A DNA stretch of 64,000 nt from Metellina segmentata (lineage: Eukaryota > Arthropoda > Arachnida > Araneae > Tetragnathidae), in the NCBI GenBank assembly GCA_947359465.1, contig OX375872.1:81710931-81774930 (forward strand). Direction: 5' to 3'. Made by a program: the position numbers and the translations under genes. Shown in pieces: positions 54,716 to 64,000 of the stretch. The first letter of the stretch is position 1, and every line of letters begins with the position of its first letter. A model generated the notes under the pieces. That model saw nothing but the letters and a program-made list of their open reading frames with translations, ran no database searches and had not been told where the DNA came from.

Positions 54716-55471
54716 CAAGAGTGGAGCAACTGTTCGTCAGGCAGACGGCGTACCCTGACACGACCATCGACGTGATGAATGAGAAATCGGGATTTATCTG
54801 ACCAGGCAACTCTCTTCTATTCTTACATGGTCCAGTCTCGATGTTCCCTTGCCCACTGTAGGTCTAGTTGACGATGACGCTTGGTCTACAGAGGCACACG
54901 AGTGGGACGTCTGTTGCACAGTCCCATATCCAACTGTGTGTTCCGAAAGACTTGCGCTTGAACCTGCATTACATTGGGCTATCAGCTGAGCCACTGTCTC
55001 GCGCCGATTTTGCTTTACCAAGAGGGACAGACGCGCCTTTTCTTTGATGACGCGTGTACGACCAACACCTTGGCGTCTACTGCTGGTGTCAACGTCATTC
55101 ATCCGCTTTGGATGAATACTAACGACGGCAGATCGTGAACAACCTACCAGTTGTCCTTCCCCCTAGACCATATAACACTCTAAACCTAACAGTGAGTGGA
55201 ACTGGGGTGGGTCTAGAAGAAGAACCTACCAGTTGTGCAGTTTCGGTGATACTCGTTCCGAGTCTTTTGACCATTGCGATCTGCCATCTATCAAATTCGC
55301 TTAGATCAGCAGCCTTTCACATCACTCGCAAAAGTAAGTGCAAGATTGATTACTTACTTTCTCCAGTAGCAGTTAAATACCATTCTGGCTTAATCACGTG
55401 CCCTCCATGTCATCCTGACGAGTTTATTGAAAAATGTAGGGATGGTCACATAATGTTTTGGCTCGTCAGTG
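54716..55471 (-). pseudogene. Tc1-like element family B, N-terminal half
   Basis: Minus strand from the terminal repeat (GTCACATAATGTTTTGGCTC ending CAGTG at 55471, TA following): MVKRLGTSITETAQLVG (HTH), VGRTRVIKEKARLSLLVKQN, RRETVAQLIAQCNAGSSASL, then WKRVAW-like and SRFLIHH (first Asp region), GRVRVRRL and the break at ~54716. It matches the family of the element at 39232-40106 and supplies the half missing there. The rest is replaced by SINE sequence. Confidence 0.82.
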
Positions 55472-57250
55472 TATACGTGTGTGTGTGGTCAAGGGGAATA
55501 ACTTGATGTCTAAAAACTCTCTGATAAAGGAAGTAGCACTGTTTTACATTTGTTTTCAGAAAGATAGAAACTAATATAGGTGCTCTCACTTACTAATTTA
55601 GTAACCCTTTTGGTAGAAAATTGACTAAGCTTGAATAGAAAGTGTTTTGGTCATGAATTGGGCCATACAAATTAAACTAAGAAGACTGCATCAAACGAAA
55701 CAAAAATTTTATTGAAAACCTAACTACAAAATTTAATGAAGTAATGTGGTGACGGATGAATCCTACCTACCGCAGCATAGCTAATCTAAATCCAGACTTC
55801 CTCTTCTACTCGATTCCTCCTATTTTTCTTTCCACAGAGGGCGCTGGGCTTGCGCTCAAACATACCAATCCTCGTTGCGATGTTATAAACATTCAACAGT
55901 AGTGGTTCATGCTTTCGCGCAAACAGAAAGAACCTCTTATTATTTGCAAAGTCAAACAATCCAACTAGTTTATTATAAATTATAAGTATAAAACGTAGTA
56001 AGCAATGGTTTCCAAATCCTAACATATATATATTAATGTTAAACATAAATCAATACTATCTAAGTATACTACTGTGATTTTCATAGCTCATATCTAATAA
56101 GTTTAAGAGAAACCAGATAAATTTCTACATTTTCTCTTTGCTAAAACATTGTACCGATTCCTTAATATGAAACTTCCTTTTGAATGGGAAACAATTAGGT
56201 TCTGTCAAATTTAAATAAGTTTAAATTTAGAGTTTCGTGTCTAGCAGAGAAGAAATGTGTTCATAAAAAACAAGTTGGAACAGAAAGGCCAGAAAATTAA
56301 AAATGTGTTTAACTCTTACTATGGATTTATAAAAATTTATTAAATTTAAAATTTTTCCCCTTGTAAAAATTATTAATTTAGAATTTTAAGAGGAGAGAGA
56401 ATAATGGACTTGTATCATGAAATAAAATTCAAATGAAAGAATCAAAGTAACAAGACCCAATGATCATGTGGTGTACTCACTACTTCTCTGTCTCACAATC
56501 ACTTTTATTGTTTCAATCTCTCAAATTCAATCTCTCCCCTGCTGAATTTTTTTTTCAAAATCTTTATATATATTTGAAATGTCAGGGCATAATATTAATC
56601 AACGTTTCACTTTTCAGGTTCTTTTATAATATCTATCTGATATCAACCTTGTATGATGAGACATCTATCTTCCATTCACAACAAAACCATTTCAGTTTTT
56701 TAGTAATTTTATTACATACAGCAAATGCATAACATCAGCACATACACCAAGACAGCAACAGAAAACACATAACTGCAGACAAAGTTACAAAACGGCACTC
56801 GCGAAAGTGCAAACTGAAACCAGCTGGGGGCCAAGAAGTGATAGCAGAAACTAAGCAGATTTCCTCACCCCATCTGAAAGGCTTATCAACATATTAACGT
56901 TTAGCATTAATCAATACTATGTAGGATCTATGCTGTCATTTCCATGTCTCATACCTAACAAGTTTAAACATATAGACGTAACGAATAAATAAAAATCATT
57001 AAAATCCGATCGAGAAAAAAAAATATGATTTAAATAAAATAAATCCAATTTTTACGATTAAAAAACCTATGAATTTTTTATACCTTGGTCCAAATGTGGC
57101 GACGAAATATCAGAGGACGATTTGGACATGTTGATAGACGGGGAGCTCGATCCAGAGATTACAACCAACCGGATTCTTCTCAGTGGGATTTGTAAAAAAA
57201 TATTCTGTAAATGTATTTGTTTTAATTTTATCTCATCCAAAAGTTGAGAA
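55472..57250. other. Upstream flank, nothing recognised
   Basis: AT-rich DNA. Short frames at 55786-56046 and 56460-56732 show no known motif. A further minus-strand frame at 57067-57261 (many Ser, SSSDISSPH) is unrecognised. Confidence 0.5.
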
Positions 57251-57259
57251 AGCTCCCCC

Positions 57260-57301
57260 AAAGTATCTCATTCTCTCTCACGAGAGTGTGTGAGATACTT
57301 T
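57260..57301. repeat. Near-perfect palindrome (11-bp stem, structured loop)
   Basis: AAAGTATCTCA (57260-57270) pairs perfectly with TGAGATACTTT (57291-57301). The 20-base loop itself contains CTCTC...GAGAG, so the hairpin can extend with an inner stem. It lies at the 3' end of the LINE that follows on the right and may be part of its 3' UTR or of a different element. Confidence 0.85.
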
Positions 57302-57309
57302 GTGGAAGC

Positions 57310-60300
57310 TTTTTTAATTAGTTGTATGATCAACGTTGTAAAAAACGCATCCAGTTAGACCGAATGTCAAGGGCATCCGGTCTTCTCAGGAATAGGTTTT
57401 AATGGAAGTCAACGTCCTCCTACATCTTTCGTACAAAGCGCTTCCACAAAAATGCTTTAAGGTGACTGGTCGGTTTTGAGAGGTGGAATGGAATGGGAAC
57501 AGAGAGGTCATTTGCTGCGAATTTAGCAAGGGAGTCTGCTTTCTCGTTTCCCCCTGTCCGGTATGGGTTTTAATCCAAAAGATAGAAACGGTAGAAGAGT
57601 TCAACAGAGTGTCCTGGATTTCACGTATGATTTTTGTGAGTCTTGTTAGCTTTTGCTTTAACGAAAGATTGACTATCAGTGTAAAGTGCAGCTGTACTGA
57701 CAGATTGTAGTGTGTAGATTTAAGGGCTTCCCTGATTGCCAAGACTTTGGCCTTTCAAACACTCATTCACGCGGCAGTCGGCAGCTCCATTTCTTGTCAC
57801 TAATGTGGTAGGGGCGGTGCTAAAATGTTGCTCCTACTCCTGATGTCGTTTTGGAGCCGTCAGTGTAGGCCTGGACTTGTCCCAGTTTTTGTGGGCGTTC
57901 CTCAGTCCATGAAATTTTAGTAAGGTTGCTTTGGAGAGCTGGAAGGGAGGTCCACGTCATTTTTTTGTGTTCGTATTGCTCAAAATTGAAGACTTGTCCA
58001 TCAAGAAGAAAGATTTTCTCAAGTCCATAAATTTTAGTCTTGACTGCTTCTGCTTCAACTGTGAGATGAAGTGGAGGGATGCCCGTTGCAACACAAAGCG
58101 CTGACGTGGGGGTTATACAATAAGAGAGAAATATTCAGCAGAAAGTATCTCTGAATTAATGGTAGTGATTTGGTGTTTCTCTAGGTGAGGTTTAGAGCTC
58201 CAAATGGAAGCCGCGTACATGACTGTTTTCTCTGTAACGGCTTTGTAAAGGGTCTTCCTATTATCTGTACCTATTTCCCAGTTTGGACCCGCAATTCTCC
58301 TTATTCATTTTTGGAGGTTGATGGCTTTCTCTTTAAGATACTTCACATGGGCACAACAGTTTAATTTACATAAATTGTAACTCCAAGGAGTTTATAGAAT
58401 TGCAATATGTGATGGGGATATTTCCTAAGGATATTTTAGGTTTCAATGCACAGCGGCGTTCATCTGGGTACCGTTGCTTTAGTGGTTTGCTAAAGAGAAG
58501 GGCTTTATATTTGCTTTTCGAGAGATGGAGTCCGTTGTCGTGTACCCAGGACTGGAGCATTTTGAGAGTTAATTTTGCCGTGGTCCCCAGGATAGGTTTG
58601 CTGCGGCCAGATATTATGATAGCCACATCATTCGAGAATGCTTGTACGTCAGCCCCTTTGGCCAGTTGAGTCCCAAAAGTTCATCAAGGACGTGATTCGA
58701 AAGAATTGGGACACTGCACGATCCCTAGGGGCATCCCGTCGTTTGCGGATCTTTGGTAAAGACTGTTGATGTGTGTAAGCCAAGCGTTCTATACTTTAAA
58801 AAGCTCTTAAAGAGAGCATATACTTTTTGGTGGACATTGAGTAGTTTTATGTCTTTGGAAGACTGTGTTCCAGTTTAGATGGTCGTCGAATGCTCTAGTG
58901 AGATCCAGAGATATGAGGACCGAATATTCATTGGTGTTCGAGTTTTTGTGAATTGTTTCAAAAGGGCATTAATAGCAGGTTTCGTTGAAGATTTTTCCCG
59001 GAAACCAAATTGAAGTGGGTGGAGTTTGTTTGCTGTAAGTGGAAGAGAAGTCGATTTACCATCAGTTTCTCTAACCACTTGGAGAGATCCGGGAGAAGTG
59101 TGATGGCTCTGTAGGAATTGATATCTCCAGAGTCCTTTCCTTCCTTAAGTGAAACAAGAACTGTGCCATGTTTGAGTGAGTTTGGGAAGACTTCTAGTTT
59201 GAGATATTTGTTTAAGAGTGAAGTAAAGATTGAGGGAATGGATTCCACACATGTGTTTTTGGGAAATGATGACGTCTAATCCGTCATATCCTGGAGCCTT
59301 CTCCATTCTTTTAATTGTGTGGTTGATCTCTTCCAATGATAAGTATGGTTATTCTTGGAGTTGGGTGGTCATAAACTGTGTTTGATGTGGCGTTGGTGTT
59401 AACCGATGTTCCTGGCTTTCTTTAAACAGTGTCTTTAGGACACTTTTCAGGAGGTTTGGTTCTGTATCCGTCGAACCCTATTCCGCTACAATTGTGGAAA
59501 GTGGATTGTTCTTGTTAAACGCACTTTTAAATACGTTTCCAAAGGGGGGCGATTGTGAGTAGCTAAAGCGACGCTTCTGGTTTTTTTTTTACATTAATTC
59601 TTTAACATACAATGCCTTCTCTTTTTAGTAAAGATTTTTAAGTGTCTCTCTGGTGTTTTCATCTCTCTCTCTCTCTCTCTTTGGAACCTTCTTCTAAATA
59701 CTAAGACTCTCTTCTTGCTGACTTCCAGTTCAATGGTCTACCAACTGCTCTTGGGCTCCATTGATGTTATTGTCATCTTGTAAGCTTTCTTGCATGAAGT
59801 CTGAATATTCCCAATCAGGAGTTCAGTAGCCATGTTCAATTCGTTCCTGTCAACGCATTTGAATAAGGTTTGAAGCTGTGAAGTGAACTTTACGAATGTT
59901 TTCGTACGTTTGCAGTGGTTTCCATGGATGGTTTTGAATCGGATTAAATCCAAGGATGTGTTCTATCCGATAATTTTATGGCTCTGTTACGGTGGCTGCC
60001 CAAGTAGGGGTCTTCCATGATGGAGCACTGGGCTAATCTGTGGAGAATGCTGCTTGTTGATAGTTTGATATCGCGCCAGCCAATAGGTTGGCTTTCTGGT
60101 TTGTTAAGCAAGTGGCTTGGGTAAGGCAAGGGTAATGTGAAGAAAAGGTCATGAGCAACGATTAAATCCAGGACCTCTCTACCGTTCTGGTATTCTGTTG
60201 AGTAGCCCCAGATCGTGCTGTGAGCGTTCCTATCAGCTCCTATCACAGTGGTACCTGTAGCCTCTGAAAGGAAGTTGGAGACCTCCCTGAGGGTGGTTTG

Positions 60301-60610
60301 GATGCTCTATGCAGGAGAGCAATAAGATGATAGAATTGAGAAAGAATTATCCAACGTGGAAAATAGGATTCCCATTGCGCCTTATGTTTTCAGGATGTTT
60401 ATTAGCCGAATGTGTCCACCTGGTATAATGATAGCAGCTTTTCAATTCTTGGATGTGATTGTAGTCCAGTTGGAGGGAAGAACAACTATCTTGTTTTTCA
60501 GGAAATATGGTTCTTTGACAAGGGTAATGTCAAATTTGTGCTTCTCTATAGTGTTAGAGAAGATTGCGCTTTGGATCGATGAAGATTGATTTGTAGCAGG
60601 GATATGCCTA
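57310..60610 (-). pseudogene. Degenerate LINE ORF2 (endonuclease, RT, RNase H)
   Basis: Minus strand. From 60610: LLQINLHRSKAQSSL (start of AP endonuclease), GADRNAHSTIWGYSTEYQNG (endonuclease catalytic block), MEEINHTIKRMEKAPGYDGL (RT entry, 59336), LKEGKDSGDINSYRAITLLP, LQFGFREKSSTKPAINAL, then AFSNDVAIIISG at about 58640, where the YADD polymerase box reads FSND, SWVHDNGLHLSKSKYKALLF, and an RNase H end with FWIKTHTGQGETRKQ and SLAKFAAND-like residues near 57500. The order EN-RT-RNase H fits I/R1/Jockey-group LINEs. Numerous stops and frameshifts; the polymerase active site is lost. ORF1 was not recognised to the right. Confidence 0.85.
59662..59681. repeat. (CT)n microsatellite
   Basis: About nine CT units within the decayed LINE. 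Confidence 0.9.
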
Positions 60611-61121
60611 AGGTATCAGTGGTATGAATACTATTTTCTATGAGTGGAGTTATGTTCTAGATTGTTGGGGCCGACTTGAAAAGGAGTGAGGAGGCATTTA
60701 ACAATATATTGTGGTTCTGTGTTTTTCCATGTGACTGTGGTATGATGGACAGAAAGAATCGAATAACGCGTGACACATATTCAGTTTATAATTCTCTCCG
60801 AAGCGGAGTATGCAATTGATGCAGGATGGATAAATTGCTGTGCAGTTCTTAGTAACATACTTGAAGCTACAGAAGCCATAATACGAAGTGTACTTCCAGT
60901 CCCGCTGGAGGTGACCGATGTCTTGTCATTGGTAGCATCTCTTTACATTAAAGTACTCCTTATAAAACAGGGAGTACCACCCCATGTTTAGGCTTCGTCT
61001 CTCTGAAAAATAGGAAAAGGCTGCTGGACTGCATTCAACTAATCAGAGCTATTTGTGTCGTGCCTTCCTATGTTAGATCAATATCCATTATGAAAAAAAA
61101 TTGATAGAGGTCCGGTGCTCA
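60611..61121. other. Possible LINE ORF1 remnant or flank
   Basis: Minus-strand frames here have stops and no zinc-knuckle motif, so ORF1 cannot be supported. A 73-codon plus-strand frame at 60770-60991 has no known motif. Confidence 0.4.
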
Positions 61122-61123
61122 TA

Positions 61124-61381
61124 TCGCACCCTGGCAAGAAAAGTGACACAAGTCAAATAAATAAAATTTTTGATGTTATGTCACTGAAAAATATGTGTGA
61201 GGTGCCCCAGAGTGTTACATTACTATTCTATGGAATATAATAGAAGTTACCACCATAAATACTTACCTAAAATTTAAAAGAAGCTTATACTATTTCAATT
61301 TAAGTTTTATAGTATCCTTTAAGTTGATGTTTCTCAAATTCTGCAATTTTGAGCTGTGTCACTTTTCTTGCCGGGGTGCGA
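61124..61381. mobile_element. 258-bp TA-flanked MITE
   Basis: Left end TCGCACCCTGGCAAGAAAAG then TGACACA; the right end, reversed, TCGCACCCCGGCAAGAAAAG then TGACACA: about 27 bp of inverted repeat with one mismatch. Flanked by TA (61122-61123, 61382-61383). Size, TA duplication and lack of coding capacity fit a Tc1/mariner-derived MITE. No parent element is in the window. Confidence 0.85.
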
Positions 61382-61383
61382 TA

Positions 61384-61941
61384 TATTGTTTCGAGTGACT
61401 GTAACTTTGTAATCCCAGTTAATAATTCCATTATATTCATCGAAACATGAGTCTTTATTGTCCAAAGTATTTCTTACCAACTTAAGCATATGACATACAT
61501 CTTATATGATACATATATCCTGATTTGTTATGGGATGGGGTGGGGGAAAATATTATTTACGTTTCTGGCACTGATACTTGCCCTGATATTATTTACAGTG
61601 GTTGTATTAGTACTTAGTTAATCTCGTTACTGATACTCTTATAATTTCAATATCAATCTATCTACATAATGCCGTTTCTATTAAACTATCTTTTTCTGAG
61701 TAATATTTAATCCATTATTTAAGAAATAGGCAATGGGAACATTCCAATTCCCATCCAAGTAATTAACCACAAATGTCAATGCTTTATTTGTATTTTTTTA
61801 CATAAGTTTTAAAATATTAGTGATGGGGTTAAGTAAAAGAAGTTAAGTAGAAGAAAAATAAATTTGCATTTAATATGTTAGTTTTTGATATAATTAACGG
61901 TCCAGTCGAGTACGCGATCGTAAATTTGGACTTGTAAATAT
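61384..61941. other. AT-rich DNA between MITEs
   Basis: Nothing recognised. Confidence 0.6.
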
Positions 61942-61945
61942 TTAA

Positions 61946-62884
61946 GGGGACTGTCAGATTCGGTTAAAGAAGCGCCACCTATTTGTGTTAACATTTATTG
62001 AACGAGATTAAGGTTTTATAGAATGGCAACGATTTGAACAATCAGTCGTTTTTTAGTTTCAGTTCCGTATTGTAGCATCAGACATGTTTTCGTGTTCCGT
62101 CCTTTTGTTAAATGTGTAAATAAATGTAGAAAAAATCTATTGGATTATGGTTTGATTTGCTTACGAGGAAATATACTACATGCTGTGTAATATCCAGTGC
62201 CTTTAGAACTTTTGTCTTGTGATATTTTACTCAATATTGATCGTCCTCAACAGGGACAGTATTTTGTGATTATCATTTATTAATTATACATCTTTAAAGA
62301 ATATGTGCGCAAAATTTGAAGCAGTAGCTACATTATTTAGCGAGGTGTTATCGAATGTAAGGATCGAAACCGAAAGCACTTAAAACTTCAGAGTGCTCTT
62401 TCTCGGCCTTTTATTTTTCATGACTGGTGTATTTAACATGCTAAGGCTTTTATTAGAATTGATGTAGATATAAAAAACTTTTTGTGTTGTTTATTATGTT
62501 ATATTTGGTAACTTTGTGCATGGAATAAGGATTTCGCAAAGTAGTTATTTTTTAAACATTGCTGATATCAACTGCAACTGTTTTATCAGTGTTTTTCAGT
62601 GTGTTACAAAAAAAAAATAACTGTGGTTAATGTAGTCCAATGCACAAAATTGTGGAGAAAACTTGATGGTAGGGAAATAAAAAAATGCTTGAAAAAAAAA
62701 TATTTGCAGATGAGTAGAAATATGAAAATTTTGAAAAAATTGTATACAAATTAATTTTTTTAAATTATTGGGAATAAAAAATGATTTTTTTTCTAATGGA
62801 TATTTAATGTGTAATAGAATAGGGTACACTAAAACATTTTGTTGTGAACATGAAAAAAATTTATTCAAATGGTACTGTGTCCCC
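61946..62884. mobile_element. Possible TTAA-flanked non-autonomous element
   Basis: 939 bp flanked by TTAA (61942-61945, 62885-62888) whose ends begin GGGGAC on both sides (left GGGGACTGTCAGATT, right reversed GGGGACACAGTACCATT). Only six terminal bases are clearly shared, so this could be chance. TTAA duplication would point to piggyBac or Kolobok. No transposase motif seen inside. Confidence 0.4.
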
Positions 62885-63054
62885 TTAAGTTAGGGGATAG
62901 ATTAGGAAAAATGAAATCGTGGACTTCAGAATCCAAATGGAACACACTACATTAGTGTTTTGACCGATGTGGGAAAGTTAAAAACTTTTCTGCGAGCTTT
63001 TAATAGTTGGGTCATAAAGGTGGCAGTCACCTAAGTGCTTCTTTTGGTAGGTAC

Positions 63055-63298
63055 TTAATTAACGTCGCACTAGAGCAACACATAGAGCTATTGGCGACGT
63101 TCCTGGAACAATCCCGAAGGGAAAAATCCAAACACAAAGCCTCCTAATTTTTAACCGCAGTCAGATGACGAGAAAAACACCTGATTAGCACCCCACTCTC
63201 TAAACTTCCTCTTTCAATCTTTGGTTGGATCGAGTTTCGAACTTAAAACCTTCCGGTTGATAATCCACTACTCTTACAATCGAGTTACTTTAGCCCCT
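63055..63298 (-). repeat. SINE-like family A, copy 6, with tRNA-like 5' end
   Basis: Body motifs TTAACGTCGCACTAGAGCAA, GAGCTATTGGCGACG, CAGTCAGATGACGAGAAAAA and CACCCCACTCTCTAAA match family A. The minus-strand head starts GGGGCTAAAGTAACTCGATT, then GTAAGAGTAGTGGATTATCA and AAGTTCGAAACTC (B-box-like). This is the only copy in which the very start of the tRNA-derived head can be seen. Confidence 0.75.
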
Positions 63299-63835
63299 CT
63301 CGATAAGCAACCGGTGGGTTGCGAGTTCGAGGCTTTGGAGAAATTTCGTGTCTGGATAAGATATTCGAAGACAATATGGTCCAGGTAGCACACGTATCAC
63401 AAATTCAAGACATTGCTGTAATGGGATCATACGTTCCTGCCGCCATCCAACCTTTACAACAAATGCCGTTCTTTGTTCACTGTATTGAGACAAACCTTTC
63501 ATCGACGATAGCATGAGATCAGCCTGCATGCTTAACGGCTTTCTGTATGATTTCTCTAAGCTGTACGGCCCATGCAGATCCGCTGAGAATGATGTACGTA
63601 ACACCTTTCTTAGACCTCACAGCAATGAGGCAGTGTAGTGTACTTTTTTACTAACGAGTCTCTCTTCGGCCAGAGAGTGATTCTTGATGCGTGTACATTT
63701 GATGAGACCACGGAACGCGTTATAACACTGTCCACAATGTCGATAGCTTTCGTTGTGGAGGTAGAGGAGTCCTTGTTTGGAGTGGTATAATCTCAGAGTC
63801 GCGTAAGCCTCTGATTGTGCTCTAAATCTGTTCAA
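63290..63835 (-). other. Unrecognised reading frame, one internal stop
   Basis: On the minus strand one frame is open from 63835 to 63290 apart from a single TGA at 63617-63619: MNRFRAQSEAYATLRLYHSK and HCGQCYNAFRGLIKCTRIK upstream, LRTSFSADLHGPYSLEKSYR and RTAFVVKVGWRQERMIPLQQ downstream. The last ~15 codons overlap the tRNA-like head, so the 3' end is not original coding sequence. The base composition is less AT-rich than the surroundings. I do not recognise it; an old transposon protein is the likeliest explanation. Confidence 0.3.
63295..63345 (+). repeat. tRNA-like SINE head in opposite orientation
   Basis: CCCCTCTCGATAAGCAACCG then GTGGGTTGCGAGTTCGAGGC reads as a pol III A/B-box pair on the plus strand (GAGTTCGAGGC as B box). 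It lies back to back with the head of the family A copy on its left. It is too divergent to be a functional tRNA. Confidence 0.45.
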
Positions 63836-63845
63836 TAAGGGCGGA

Positions 63846-64000
63846 AGTTTATAGAAACGGCATCCTGTGCATCAACATATGAGACCTTTCAGGGGTGCGT
63901 TTGGTGCTGGGTTCTACTTAATTAACGATAATGCACGTCATCATAAGACGGAACACCTGGAACCCAAGGACACAACGCGTCTTAACCGACAATCTTACAT
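63846..64000. other. Right edge of the window
   Basis: No feature recognised in the last bases. Confidence 0.5.

Overview
This is eukaryotic, AT-rich, intron-rich DNA packed with transposable elements of animal type. One host gene dominates. On the minus strand, ten exons between 54039 and 6303 encode the first ~375 residues of an NRBP/Madm-type pseudokinase (nuclear receptor binding protein family). All junctions keep the reading frame. Nine introns lie between these exons: eight use GT-AG and one (intron 2) appears to use GC-AG. The last coding exons were not found and probably lie left of the window. The organism is an arthropod by gene content and transposon repertoire, and I suspect a chelicerate such as a spider; that last step is an impression and not proven by the sequence.

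Layout from left to right. 1-6300: downstream part of the gene locus, with a decayed Tc1-like transposase fragment (1-720), a frameshifted copy of an unclassified dispersed protein-coding repeat (1601-3235) and a possible Harbinger-like MITE (5001-5254). 6303-10566: NRBP exons 10 to 7. 10567-25506 (intron 6): a nearly intact mariner-superfamily element with DD41D spacing and 122-bp inverted repeats; a Tc1-like element split by a hAT-like insertion that itself holds a MITE with a 9-10 bp target duplication; a Helitron-like copy abutting a deleted Tc1 element; a BED-finger fragment; and a complete-ended piggyBac element with a LINE fragment inside it. 25507-30935: exons 6 to 3, with a LINE reverse-transcriptase tail and a full-length dead mariner in intron 5. 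30936-41708 (intron 2): a Helitron-like copy, a 5'-truncated Gypsy-type LTR retrotransposon, a second Helitron-like copy split by a hAT element, and a Tc1 copy carrying an in-frame 24-bp tandem repeat. 41709-41831: exon 2. 41832-53910 (intron 1): two dispersed tRNA-derived SINE-like families and a second piggyBac element that carries one of those SINEs. 53911-54039: exon 1 with the start codon.

54040-64000 lies upstream of the start codon. It contains a Tc1 fragment, a strong palindrome, a degenerate endonuclease/RT/RNase H LINE, a TA-flanked MITE, a TTAA-flanked element and SINE pieces placed head to head. No rRNA, functional tRNA, CRISPR or operon-like organisation was seen. The window reads as a normal conserved gene whose introns have become a nested archive of at least seven transposon superfamilies. 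No wholly new biological system is evident; the most useful items are the element boundaries, the nesting order, the non-canonical splice site and the unclassified repeats.
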